Assembly: GCF_040605635.1 (NCBI RefSeq)
Contig: NZ_JBEXDG010000018.1
Location: forward strand, 1 to 64,000
Direction: 5' to 3'
Length of the DNA: 64,000 bases
DNA from: Dactylosporangium sp040605635
GTDB taxonomy: Bacteria; Actinomycetota; Actinomycetes; Mycobacteriales; Micromonosporaceae
The translations under genes were made by a program, and so were the position numbers. Below the pieces are notes generated by a model that was not told the DNA's origin, made no database searches, and saw only the letters and a program-made list of their open reading frames with translations. Position 1 is the first letter of the stretch; each line of letters opens with the position of its first letter. Positions 31,532 through 39,915 of this stretch are shown piece by piece.

Positions 31532-32701
31532 ATGTCGTACCTCGACCATGCCGCAACCACGCCGATGCTCCCGGAGGCGCTCGACGCCTTCGTCGCCGCG
31601 GCGCGTGCAGTCGGCAACGCCTCGTCGCTGCACGCACCCGGCCGCCAGGCCCGCCGCCGGGTGGAGGAGTCGCGCGAGCAGATCGCCGACGCGCTCGCCG
31701 CCAGGCCGTCCGAGGTGATCTTCACCGGCGGCGGCACCGAAAGCGACAACCTCGCCACCAAGGGCATCTTCTGGGCACGGCGAGCTCTTGACGTGCGCCG
31801 GAACCGGATCGTGGCCAGTTCGGTCGAGCACCACGCGGTGCTCGACGCCGTCACCTGGCTGGAGCGGCACGAGGGCGCGGCGGTGACCTGGCTGCCGGTC
31901 TCCTCGTCGGGCCGGGTGGATCCGGCCGATCTCGCCGCTGCGCTCGACGGTGACGACGTGGCCGTGGCCACCGTCATGTGGGCCAACAACGAGGTCGGCA
32001 CCATCCAGCCCGTTTCGGATCTCGCGGCAGCCGCCGCAGCGTCGGGTGTGCCGTTCCACACCGACGCGGTGCAGGCCGTCGGGCAGGTCCCGGTCGACTT
32101 CGCCGCCAGCGGCGCGGCCGCGCTCACCGTCAGCGGGCACAAGCTCGGCGGCCCGATCGGCGTCGGCGCGCTCCTGCTCGGCCGCGAGGTCGCCTGCACT
32201 CCGCTGCTGCACGGCGGCGGCCAGGAGCGCGACGTGCGGTCCGGCACCCTCGACGTGCCCGGCATCGTCGCGTTCGCCGTGGCGGTCGAGCTGTCGGTCA
32301 AGACCCAGCGCGAGACCGCCGAGCGGATCGGGCGGCTGCGCGACGACCTGGTCGCCCGCGTCCGCGCCGCCGTGCCCGGCGCGATCCTCAACGGCGACCC
32401 CGCGGACCGCCTGCCGGGCAACGCGCACTTCTCGTTCCCGGGCTGCGAGGGCGACGCGTTGCTGCTGCTGCTCGACGCCCAGGGCATCGCGTGCTCGACC
32501 GGTTCAGCCTGCTCGGCCGGTGTCGCTCAGCCGTCTCATGTACTGATCGCGATGGGCGCCGGTGACGCCGAGGCACGCTCGTCGCTGCGCTTCACGCTCG
32601 GGCACACCTCGACCGTCTCCGACGTCGACGCGCTCGTCGCGGCGCTGCCCGGCGCGGTCGAGCGGGCCCGGCGGGCGGGGGCGGTCAAGTCCCGCCTCTA
32701 G
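31532..32701 (+). CDS. Cysteine desulfurase (IscS/NifS type)
   Basis: A 389-residue PLP enzyme that takes sulfur from cysteine. It starts MSYLDHAATTP, typical of the family. The PLP Lys is in SGHKLGGPIG and the catalytic Cys in the loop CSTGSACSAGVAQPSHVL. SSVEHHAVL binds the cofactor. It is directly followed by mnmA, which needs a sulfur donor for tRNA 2-thiouridine. The same pair lies together in mycobacteria (iscS-trmU), where the enzyme also serves Fe-S assembly. Confidence 0.92.
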   Translation: MSYLDHAATTPMLPEALDAFVAAARAVGNASSLHAPGRQARRRVEESREQIADALAARPSEVIFTGGGTESDNLATKGIFWARRALDVRRNRIVASSVEHHAVLDAVTWLERHEGAAVTWLPVSSSGRVDPADLAAALDGDDVAVATVMWANNEVGTIQPVSDLAAAAAASGVPFHTDAVQAVGQVPVDFAASGAAALTVSGHKLGGPIGVGALLLGREVACTPLLHGGGQERDVRSGTLDVPGIVAFAVAVELSVKTQRETAERIGRLRDDLVARVRAAVPGAILNGDPADRLPGNAHFSFPGCEGDALLLLLDAQGIACSTGSACSAGVAQPSHVLIAMGAGDAEARSSLRFTLGHTSTVSDVDALVAALPGAVERARRAGAVKSRL

Positions 32702-32723
32702 GTGGGCTTCGTCGTGCTCTGGG

Positions 32724-32736
32724 TAGGCTTCGTCCT
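32724..32736 (+). promoter_or_regulatory. Candidate -10 of mnmA
   Basis: TAGGCT (32724-32729) lies seven bases before the GTG. The same hexamer and flank (TAGGCTTCGTC) resembles GGGCTTCGTC 20 bases upstream, so the short gap is internally repetitive. Confidence 0.35.
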
Positions 32737-33807
32737 GTGAGAGTGCTTGCGGCGATGTCAGGTGGGGTCGACTCGGCGGTGGCGGCCGCGCGGGCGGCCG
32801 AGGCCGGTCACGACGTGACCGGGATCCACCTCGCCCTGGCGCGCAACCCACAGACGTATCGCAGCGGCGCCCGTGGCTGCTGCACCCTGGAGGACGCCCG
32901 CGACGCGCGGCGCGCCGCCGATGTGATCGGCATCCCGTTCTACGTCTGGGACATGGCGGAGCAGTTCCACGACTCCGTCGTCGACGACTTCGTCGCCGAG
33001 TACGCGGCCGGCCGCACCCCGAACCCGTGCCTGCGGTGCAACGAGAAGATCAAGTTCGAGGCGGTGCTGGACCGTGCGGTGGCCCTCGGGTTCGACGCGG
33101 TCGTCACCGGGCACCACGCCAGGCTGGGCGCGGACGGACTGCTGCGGCGCAGCGTCGACTACGCCAAGGACCAGTCGTATGTCCTGGCGGTGCTGACCGC
33201 CGCGCAGCTGTCCCGGGCGATGTTCCCCCTCGGCGACTCGACGAAGACCCTGGTCCGCGCGGAGGCTCTCGAACGAGGGCTCGCGGTGGCGGACAAGCCG
33301 GACAGCCACGACATCTGCTTCATCGCCGACGGGGACACCCGCAAGTTCCTCGCGGACCGGCTCGGCTCACAGCCCGGGGACATCGTGGAGGCCACCACCG
33401 GTGCCGTCATCGGGCGGCACGAGGGCGCGTTCGCCTACACGGTGGGGCAGCGCCGGGGGCTCGACCTGCGCGTCTCGGCGCCGGACCGCAACCCGCGCTA
33501 TGTGCTGTCCATCACGCCCGCCACCAACACGGTCACCGTGGGTCCGGGCTCCCTGCTCGAGGTCTCCACGGTGGTGGGCACACGGCCGATCTGGCACGCC
33601 CCGTCCGCTGCCGTCGACTGCTCCGTGCAGCTGCGGGCGCACGGGTCCGTCTTCCCCGCTTCCGTGGTCTTCGACGGTGCGTCTGTGACCGCCTCGCTCG
33701 CTTCCCCCGCTCGCGGCGTCGCCGCGGGCCAGGCGCTGGTCTGCTACCAGCCGTCTCCAGACGGTGACATCGTGCTCGGATCCGCGACCATTTCGGAAAC
33801 TTCATGA
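32737..33807 (+). CDS. mnmA: tRNA-specific 2-thiouridylase MnmA
   Basis: A 356-residue enzyme that makes 2-thiouridine at wobble position 34. The PP-loop SGGVDS is at residues 8-13. The catalytic Cys pair is C98 (NPCLRCNEKIKFE) and C194 (SHDICFIADGD). GTG start. The stop overlaps the start of the following gene (ATGA at 33804-33807). Confidence 0.94.
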   Translation: MRVLAAMSGGVDSAVAAARAAEAGHDVTGIHLALARNPQTYRSGARGCCTLEDARDARRAADVIGIPFYVWDMAEQFHDSVVDDFVAEYAAGRTPNPCLRCNEKIKFEAVLDRAVALGFDAVVTGHHARLGADGLLRRSVDYAKDQSYVLAVLTAAQLSRAMFPLGDSTKTLVRAEALERGLAVADKPDSHDICFIADGDTRKFLADRLGSQPGDIVEATTGAVIGRHEGAFAYTVGQRRGLDLRVSAPDRNPRYVLSITPATNTVTVGPGSLLEVSTVVGTRPIWHAPSAAVDCSVQLRAHGSVFPASVVFDGASVTASLASPARGVAAGQALVCYQPSPDGDIVLGSATISETS

Positions 33808-34754
33808 CATTCCCCTGGCCGGTGGGGTCCGCCACCGGGATCGGCTCGATGCCGGGCACCGACATCGCCGAAGCGCAGCGGATCGTGCTCGGCGAGCTGC
33901 CCGACCTTCCGTATCTGCCGGAGCTGCCCGATCGCGGCGCCGGCGCCGACATGATCGGCCGGGGTGGGGCGCTGCTGACCGAGCTGCCGATCGACCTGTA
34001 CGCGGGTCGCTGGCGCGTCGCCTCCCGGGCCGGCCACGACCTGCGGGTCGCGCTGGACTTCCTGGACCGCGACCTCGACACGATGACCGACCAGGCCTCC
34101 TCGTTCGAGGGCGTCTTCAAGATCCAGGTGCCTGGGCCGTGGACCCTCGCGGCGTCGCTGCAGCTGCCGATCGGCGGCGCGCTCCTGCGCGACCACGGCG
34201 CCACCCGCGACCTCGCCTCGTCCCTGGCCGACGGCGTCCGCGCACACGTCGCGTCGGTGCGGGCCCGGCTGCCGCACTCCACGATCCTGCTGCAGGTCGA
34301 CGAGCCGTCGCTGCCCGCGGTCCTGGCCGGCAGGGTGCCGTCGGAGAGCGGCTACGCCACGTTGCGCTCGGTCTCCTCCTCCGTCGCGCGCTCCTCGTTG
34401 GCCTCGGTCATCGACGCGGCCGGGGTGCCGGTGGTCGTGCACTGCTGCGCGCCCGACGTGCCCTTCTCGCTGTTGCGCGAGGCCGGTGCCACCGCGATCG
34501 CGCTGGACCTGTCGCTGATCTCCGACCTCGATGCCCTGGGTGAGCAGATCGACGGCGGCATGGCGCTCTTCGCGGGTGTGTCCGGCGGGTCTCCCGCAAC
34601 GACCGTGCGGGATCTCTGGCGCAAGCTGGGCTTCCCGCTCAGCTCGCTCGCGGTGCAGGTCGTCGTCACGCCGCCGTGCGGGCTCTCCGGCCCGCCGGTG
34701 CCGGCGCTGCGGGCCGTGCGCGACGCCGGGCGGCGGCTCACCGACGATCTCTGA
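33804..34754 (+). CDS. Cobalamin-independent methionine-synthase-like protein (MetE C-terminal domain)
   Basis: A 316-residue protein corresponding to the C-terminal (catalytic) barrel of MetE. Likely zinc ligands are kept: His and Cys in VVVHCCAPD and Cys in VVTPPCGLSG. The N-terminal MetE half is missing, as in the stand-alone actinobacterial gene found upstream of ligA in mycobacteria. It is translationally coupled to mnmA. The methyl donor and acceptor are unknown; folate-dependent methionine synthesis is not assured for short forms. Confidence 0.82.
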   Translation: MTFPWPVGSATGIGSMPGTDIAEAQRIVLGELPDLPYLPELPDRGAGADMIGRGGALLTELPIDLYAGRWRVASRAGHDLRVALDFLDRDLDTMTDQASSFEGVFKIQVPGPWTLAASLQLPIGGALLRDHGATRDLASSLADGVRAHVASVRARLPHSTILLQVDEPSLPAVLAGRVPSESGYATLRSVSSSVARSSLASVIDAAGVPVVVHCCAPDVPFSLLREAGATAIALDLSLISDLDALGEQIDGGMALFAGVSGGSPATTVRDLWRKLGFPLSSLAVQVVVTPPCGLSGPPVPALRAVRDAGRRLTDDL

Positions 34755-34774
34755 TTTCTGTCGTACCCGGGCGG

Positions 34775-34786
34775 TAGGTTCGTGAC
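34775..34786 (+). promoter_or_regulatory. Candidate -10 of ligA
   Basis: TAGGTT (34775-34780) lies six bases before the ATG, with no Shine-Dalgarno. Confidence 0.35.
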
Positions 34787-36910
34787 ATGAACGACGCAGG
34801 AGCCGAGCCCACGCTCGAAGCACGCGAGCGCCACATGGAGCTGTCCCGCGAGCTGGACGAGCATCAGTATCGGTATTACATCCTGCAGTCGCCGGCCGTC
34901 GACGACTCGATCTATGACCGCCTCATGCGCGAGCTCGAGGCGGTCGAGGCCGAGTTCCCGGCCCTGGTCACCCCCGACTCGCCCAGCCAGCGCGTCGGGG
35001 GCACGTTCTCCACCGACTTCGCCGCCGTCGAGCACGCCGAGCGCATGCTCAGCCTCGACAACGCGCTCGACGACGACGAGCTCGCCGCCTGGGCCCAGCG
35101 CATCGAGCGCGACGCCGGCAGCGCCCCGCGCTATCTGTGCGAGCTGAAGATCGACGGCCTCGCCATCAACCTCACCTATGAGCGCGGCCGCCTGGTCCGC
35201 GCCGCCACCCGCGGCGACGGCCGCACCGGCGAGGACGTCACGCTCAACGTGCGCACCATCGCCGACGTCCCGGAGCGCCTCGCCGGCACCGACGTGCCGG
35301 CCCTGCTCGAGGTCCGCGGCGAGGTGTTCTTCACCCTCGCCGGCTTCGAGGAGGTCAACGCCGCTCAGGTCGCCGCCGAGGAGCGCCCGTTCGCCAACCC
35401 GCGCAACGCGGCCAGCGGCAGCCTCCGCCAGAAGGACCCGCGGATCACCGCCTCCCGCCCGATGCGCATGCTCGTGCACGGCTTCGGCGCCCGAGAGGGG
35501 TTCAACCCCGCCGGCCAGTCCGAGGCCTATGAGCTGATGCACGCCTGGGGCCTGCCGACCTCACCCCGCTGGAAGGTGTTCGACGACCTGGCCGGCGTCC
35601 GGTCCTACATCGCCGACTACGGCGACCGCCGCCACGCCATCGAGCATGAGATCGACGGCGTCGTGGTCAAGGTCGACCAGATGTCCATCCAGCGCCGCCT
35701 CGGCTCCACCAGCAAGGCCCCCCGCTGGGCGATCGCCTTCAAATACCCGCCCGAGGAGGCGATGACCAAGCTCATCGCCATCGAGGTCAATGTGGGCCGC
35801 ACCGGCCGGGTCACCCCGTTCGCCGTGATGGCGCCCGTCTTCGTCGGCGGCGTGACCGTCGAGCAGGCCACCCTGCACAACGCGCAGGAGGTCGTCCGCA
35901 AGGGCGTCCTCATCGGCGACACCGTCGTCATCCGCCGCGCCGGCGAGGTCATCCCCGAGGTCCTCGGCCCGGTCGCCGACCGCCGTGACGGCACCGAGAC
36001 CGCGTTCGTCATGCCGGCCGAGTGCCCGTCCTGCGGCACCTCGCTCGCTCCCGAGAAGGAGAGCGACGTCGACATCCGCTGCCCCAACGCCCGGCTGTGC
36101 CCGGACCAGCTCCGCCAGCGTCTCTTCGCGCTCGGCGGCCGCAACGCCCTGGACATCGAGGCCCTCGGCGAGAAGTCCGCCGCCGCCCTGCTCGAGTCCG
36201 TCATCGTCAACGAGGCCGACCTCTTCGACATCGACGCCGACAAGCTCGCCAAGGCCCCCTTCTTCGTCAACAAGGACGGCTCCCTCAGCAGCACCGCCCA
36301 CCAGCTGCTCGCCAACCTCCAGGAGGTCAAGGAGCGACGCCTCTGGCGCGTCATCGTCGCCCTCTCGATCCGCCACGTCGGCCCCACCGCCGCCCAGGCC
36401 CTGGCCAACTCCATCGGCTCTCTGCACACCATCGCCACCGCCACCCCCGAGCAGCTCGCCGCCGTCGAGGGCGTCGGGCCCACCATCGCCCGCGCCGTCC
36501 ACGACTGGTTCACCGTCGACTGGCACCGCGAGATCGTCGACCGCTGGTCCGCCGCCGGCGTCCGCATGGTCGAGGACCAGGTCACCTCCGGCCCCCGCCC
36601 CCTCGACGGCATCACGGTCGTGGTCACCGGCTCGCTGGACCGCTTCTCCCGCGACCAGGCCGCGGAAGCCATCACCTCCCGCGGCGGCAAGGTCTCAGGC
36701 TCCGTGTCGAAGAAGACCCACTTCGTCGTCGTCGGCGAATCCCCGGGCTCCAAGGCCGACAAGGCCGCCACCCTGAAGGTCCCCATCCTCGACGAGGCCG
36801 CCTTCGAAACCCTCCTCGCCGAAGGCCCGGACGCCGCCCGCGCCCTGGCCCAACCCACCGACACCCCACCCGCGCCCGCGCCCGACGCCTCAGCCGACGT
36901 CGCCGGCTGA
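34787..36910 (+). CDS. ligA: NAD-dependent DNA ligase LigA
   Basis: A 707-residue essential replication ligase. Domain Ia binds NAD (YRYYILQSPAVDD). The adenylation site is KIDG with K121. An OB fold, a four-Cys zinc finger (CPSCGTSL ... RCPNARLC), helix-hairpin-helix repeats and a C-terminal BRCT domain (about 605-680: GITVVVTGSLDRFSRDQA) follow. The last 25 residues are Pro/Ala-rich. Position downstream of the MetE-like gene is conserved in actinobacteria. Confidence 0.96.
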   Translation: MNDAGAEPTLEARERHMELSRELDEHQYRYYILQSPAVDDSIYDRLMRELEAVEAEFPALVTPDSPSQRVGGTFSTDFAAVEHAERMLSLDNALDDDELAAWAQRIERDAGSAPRYLCELKIDGLAINLTYERGRLVRAATRGDGRTGEDVTLNVRTIADVPERLAGTDVPALLEVRGEVFFTLAGFEEVNAAQVAAEERPFANPRNAASGSLRQKDPRITASRPMRMLVHGFGAREGFNPAGQSEAYELMHAWGLPTSPRWKVFDDLAGVRSYIADYGDRRHAIEHEIDGVVVKVDQMSIQRRLGSTSKAPRWAIAFKYPPEEAMTKLIAIEVNVGRTGRVTPFAVMAPVFVGGVTVEQATLHNAQEVVRKGVLIGDTVVIRRAGEVIPEVLGPVADRRDGTETAFVMPAECPSCGTSLAPEKESDVDIRCPNARLCPDQLRQRLFALGGRNALDIEALGEKSAAALLESVIVNEADLFDIDADKLAKAPFFVNKDGSLSSTAHQLLANLQEVKERRLWRVIVALSIRHVGPTAAQALANSIGSLHTIATATPEQLAAVEGVGPTIARAVHDWFTVDWHREIVDRWSAAGVRMVEDQVTSGPRPLDGITVVVTGSLDRFSRDQAAEAITSRGGKVSGSVSKKTHFVVVGESPGSKADKAATLKVPILDEAAFETLLAEGPDAARALAQPTDTPPAPAPDASADVAG

Positions 36911-37520
36911 GGTTTCGCTCGCCGCCGGCCGGGTCCAGCTGACGTCCCTGCTGTGCTCTCGGCAGACGTCCCCGCCGGCGCTCGGCCTCGCTCAGCTGAA
37001 GCGGCCGTGCTGACGCCCCGGCGGGGTGACGCGCCCTCGCTGACGCTTCGCCGCGGTTTCATCACCGACGTCCTGCTGACGCTCTCGGCTGACGCTCGGG
37101 CTGGCGGCGCGCCAGGAGCAGCCAATGTCTGGATGATCCGGAAGACTTTGTGCTGCTCTGGCGACACAAAGTCTTCCGGATCATGAGAAATAGGCAAATG
37201 TCGATGGATGGACCGGGGAGTACCGCTGCTCGGGCGGTGATGCTCCGGGCCGTCGGACCTGTGGGGCATTCGGCGGTCCGGAGCCGGGCGTGATGCACCG
37301 GCTCCGTGCTGTTGTGCCGTGAGTGCGCCGGGGTGGGTCACGGAAGGTCGGGGTGTCGCTACGGAGTGGGGACGTGGGGCGGAGAGGGTTCGCTCGGGAG
37401 GGCGAATGGCGGGCGTTTTATGCATCGATTCAGCATCCTTTCCGGTTTCGGCACCTGTTCAGGTGCAGGCTCGCAGAGCGTTTCGACGGAGTGGTCGATG
37501 GCATCCGAGCGGGGGAGTGG
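36911..37520. other. 610-base gene-free region holding repeat copy D
   Basis: No supported gene. From 36935 to 37110 the motif CTGACG recurs about six times. Palindromic copy D is at 37133-37184, and the sequence to about 37297 resembles that after copy C. The rest leads into the GGDEF-EAL gene, whose coding frame is open far upstream of the chosen start. Confidence 0.6.
37133..37184. repeat. Palindromic repeat copy D, perfect 20-bp arms
   Basis: ATGATCCGGAAGACTTTGTG (37133-37152) is the exact reverse complement of 37165-37184, with a 12-base loop ctgctctggcga. It is the best-preserved copy, preceded by GTCTGG and followed by GAGAAATAGGC and GGATGGACCGGGGAGTACC, as for copy C. Confidence 0.9.
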
Positions 37521-39530
37521 ATGGAGCAGAGCGCGCTGCGCAACGTCGCGCCGCCACGGCATGCTCTTCGGTTCTTCGCGTACGTCGCGGTGGTGGTGGC
37601 GGCGGGGGCGGTGCTGCTCGTCACCAACCTGCCCGACGGGTTTCCGGCGAGCCTGTCGGCGGCGTTCTGGGTCCTCGCCGCGTGTGCGGTGGTCGCCGAC
37701 ACCAAGCCGTTCGTGCAGGTCGGCGGGGACGATGTGACCCTCACGCTGCCGTCGGTGTGCTTCACGTTCGCGATCCTGCTGGCGTTCGGGTTCGCGCCCG
37801 CGGTGCTGGTGCAGCTGGCGGCGGTGGCGATCACGGCCGGCCGGCTGCGGCACACGCTGTGGCGGGCGGCGTTCAACGCGGCGCAGTATTTCGTCTCGTT
37901 CGCCGTGGCGGATCTGATCGTCAGAAGGTCGCAGCACGTCGGCTGGGTCGTGGTGGCGGCGGTCGCGTGGTTCGTGGTCAACAACCTGCTGGTGTCGACG
38001 GCGGTGTGGCTGCGGTTCGCGCGGGGGTGGTGGTCGAGGTTCGTGCGGGCGGTCAGGACGGACGCGCTGGCCACCGGGGCGCTGCTGCTGTCCGCCCCCG
38101 GGCTGGTGGCGGCCGCGAGGGTCGACGTGCTGATCATCCCGTTGGCGCTGGTGACGTTGTACGCCGTGCGCAGGATGACCTCCCTGTCGGCGCAGCGGGC
38201 GATGGCGGCGCGGCGGGATCCGCTGACCGGGCTGGCGAACCGTGAGGGGCTGGAGCGGGCGGTCGAAGGGCGGTTGCAGGAGCACGCGGAGCGGGCGGAG
38301 AACCAGCAGGCCGCGCGGCGGCTGGCGCTGCTGCTGCTGGACCTCGACGGGTTCAAGCAGGTCAACGACTCGCTCGGGCACAGGGTCGGGGACCGGCTGC
38401 TGGTCGAGGTGGCGGCTCGGCTGAAGGACCGGGCGGACGCGGAGGTCGGGCGGCTCGGCGGCGACGAGTTCGCGATCGTGGTGCCGCACCTCGCAGACAT
38501 CGCCGAGGCCAGGGCGCACGCCGAGCAGATGATGGAGGCGTTGCGGGAGCCGGTGCTGCTGGACGGGCTGCCGATCGACGTCGGCGGGTCGATGGGGGTC
38601 GCGGTGTACCCGGAGCACGGCACCGGCTTCGAGGAGCTCATGCAGCACGCCGACGTCGCCATGTACGACGCGAAAGGGCGCGGCGACAACCTCGCGGTCT
38701 ACGCGCCCGAGGCCGACCACAACTCCCCGGAGCGGCTGAGCCTGCTGGCCGACCTGCGCAAGGCGCTGGGGACGGAGCGGGACGAGAGCATCGCGCTGTA
38801 TTACCAGCCACAGGTCGAACTGGCGACCGGCGAGGTCGTCGGGCTGGAGGCGCTGCTGCGGTGGCAGCACCCGCAGCGGGGGCTCATCGACCCGGAGGAA
38901 CTCATCAAGGTCGCCGAGCACAGTGCGGTGATGCGGCTGCTGACGTTCCGGGTGATCGACGACGTGCTCGACCAGCTGGTGGCCTGGGGCGAGGCCGGCG
39001 GGCGGGTCCGGGTCGCGGTCAACGTGAGCGTCCGCGACCTGCACACCGGCGAGATCGCCGACCGGATCGAGGCCAAGCTGCGGCGGACGGGGATCGAGCC
39101 GGACCGGCTGGAGCTGGAGATCACCGAGAGCGCGCTGATGGCCGACCCGCGGCGGGTCCTCGCGACCCTGGCCAGGCTGGAGCGGCTCGGCATCGCGATC
39201 GCGCTGGACGACTTCGGCACCGGGTACAGCTCGATGCTGCACCTGCGCCGGCTGCCGCTCAAAGAGGTGAAGATCGACCGGTCGTTCGTGCTGGGGGCGG
39301 CCACGGACGCCGACGACGCGGCGATCGTACGGTCGATGATCGACCTGGCCAGAGCCCTCGGGCTGCGGGTGGTGGCCGAGGGCGTCGAGGACGAGCGGAC
39401 CTGGCGGATGCTGGTGGAGGCCGGCTGCGACCTGGCCCAGGGCTGGTACTTCGCCCGCCCGATGCCGCCGGAGCGGCTCCTCGACTGGCTGTCCCGGCAC
39501 CACCGTGCCACGGTCGCGCACAGCAAATGA
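37521..39530 (+). CDS. Membrane GGDEF-EAL cyclic-di-GMP enzyme
   Basis: A 669-residue protein. About seven membrane helices fill residues 15-215. The GGDEF domain (about 225-390) has the intact active site RLGGDEFAIVV. The EAL domain (about 410-655) has GLEALLRW, NVSVRDL, LEITESALM, DDFGTGYSS and AEGVE, so phosphodiesterase residues look complete. It may make or break cyclic di-GMP. As I recall, Streptomyces RmdB is encoded next to ligA in the same way. The start is uncertain: ATG at 37521 follows GGGGGAG closely; GTG at 37491 is in frame too. Confidence 0.88.
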   Translation: MEQSALRNVAPPRHALRFFAYVAVVVAAGAVLLVTNLPDGFPASLSAAFWVLAACAVVADTKPFVQVGGDDVTLTLPSVCFTFAILLAFGFAPAVLVQLAAVAITAGRLRHTLWRAAFNAAQYFVSFAVADLIVRRSQHVGWVVVAAVAWFVVNNLLVSTAVWLRFARGWWSRFVRAVRTDALATGALLLSAPGLVAAARVDVLIIPLALVTLYAVRRMTSLSAQRAMAARRDPLTGLANREGLERAVEGRLQEHAERAENQQAARRLALLLLDLDGFKQVNDSLGHRVGDRLLVEVAARLKDRADAEVGRLGGDEFAIVVPHLADIAEARAHAEQMMEALREPVLLDGLPIDVGGSMGVAVYPEHGTGFEELMQHADVAMYDAKGRGDNLAVYAPEADHNSPERLSLLADLRKALGTERDESIALYYQPQVELATGEVVGLEALLRWQHPQRGLIDPEELIKVAEHSAVMRLLTFRVIDDVLDQLVAWGEAGGRVRVAVNVSVRDLHTGEIADRIEAKLRRTGIEPDRLELEITESALMADPRRVLATLARLERLGIAIALDDFGTGYSSMLHLRRLPLKEVKIDRSFVLGAATDADDAAIVRSMIDLARALGLRVVAEGVEDERTWRMLVEAGCDLAQGWYFARPMPPERLLDWLSRHHRATVAHSK

Positions 39531-39612
39531 GCGAATAAAAGGCCGCGCGCACAGCCCCCGGTGGCGACGAAATAGACTGCGACGAGCCGACTGTTGAAGG
39601 AGCATCGCACCC

Positions 39613-39912
39613 ATGGCCACCATTTCCCGCGAAGAGGTGGCGCATCTCGCGCGCCTCGCGCGGCTTGCAGTCACCGATGACGAGCTCGACACCTTCGCCG
39701 GGCAGCTCGACGTGATCCTGCAGGCCGTTGCCCAGGTGGGCGAGGTCGCCGCGGTTGACGTGCCGCCGACGTCGCACTCCGTCCCGCTGACCAACGTGTT
39801 CCGCGACGACGTCGTCGTGCCGGGGCTGACGCGCGACGAGGCGCTGTCCGGTGCGCCCGACGCCGAGGACAACCGCTTCCGCGTCCCGCGGATTCTGGAC
39901 GAGGAGGCCTGA
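39613..39912 (+). CDS. gatC: Asp/Glu-tRNA amidotransferase subunit C
   Basis: A 99-residue GatC (ISREEVAHLARLARLAVTDDE; RDDVVVPGLTRDEAL). It links the A and B subunits of the enzyme that amidates mischarged Glu-tRNA(Gln) or Asp-tRNA(Asn). GAAGGAG lies 11 bases upstream. gatA follows after three bases. Confidence 0.95.
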   Translation: MATISREEVAHLARLARLAVTDDELDTFAGQLDVILQAVAQVGEVAAVDVPPTSHSVPLTNVFRDDVVVPGLTRDEALSGAPDAEDNRFRVPRILDEEA

Positions 39913-39915
39913 GCT

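Noticed and set aside
36953..37186. 77-codon open frame after ligA
   Set aside because: It runs into palindromic copy D and has low-complexity, unrelated sequence.
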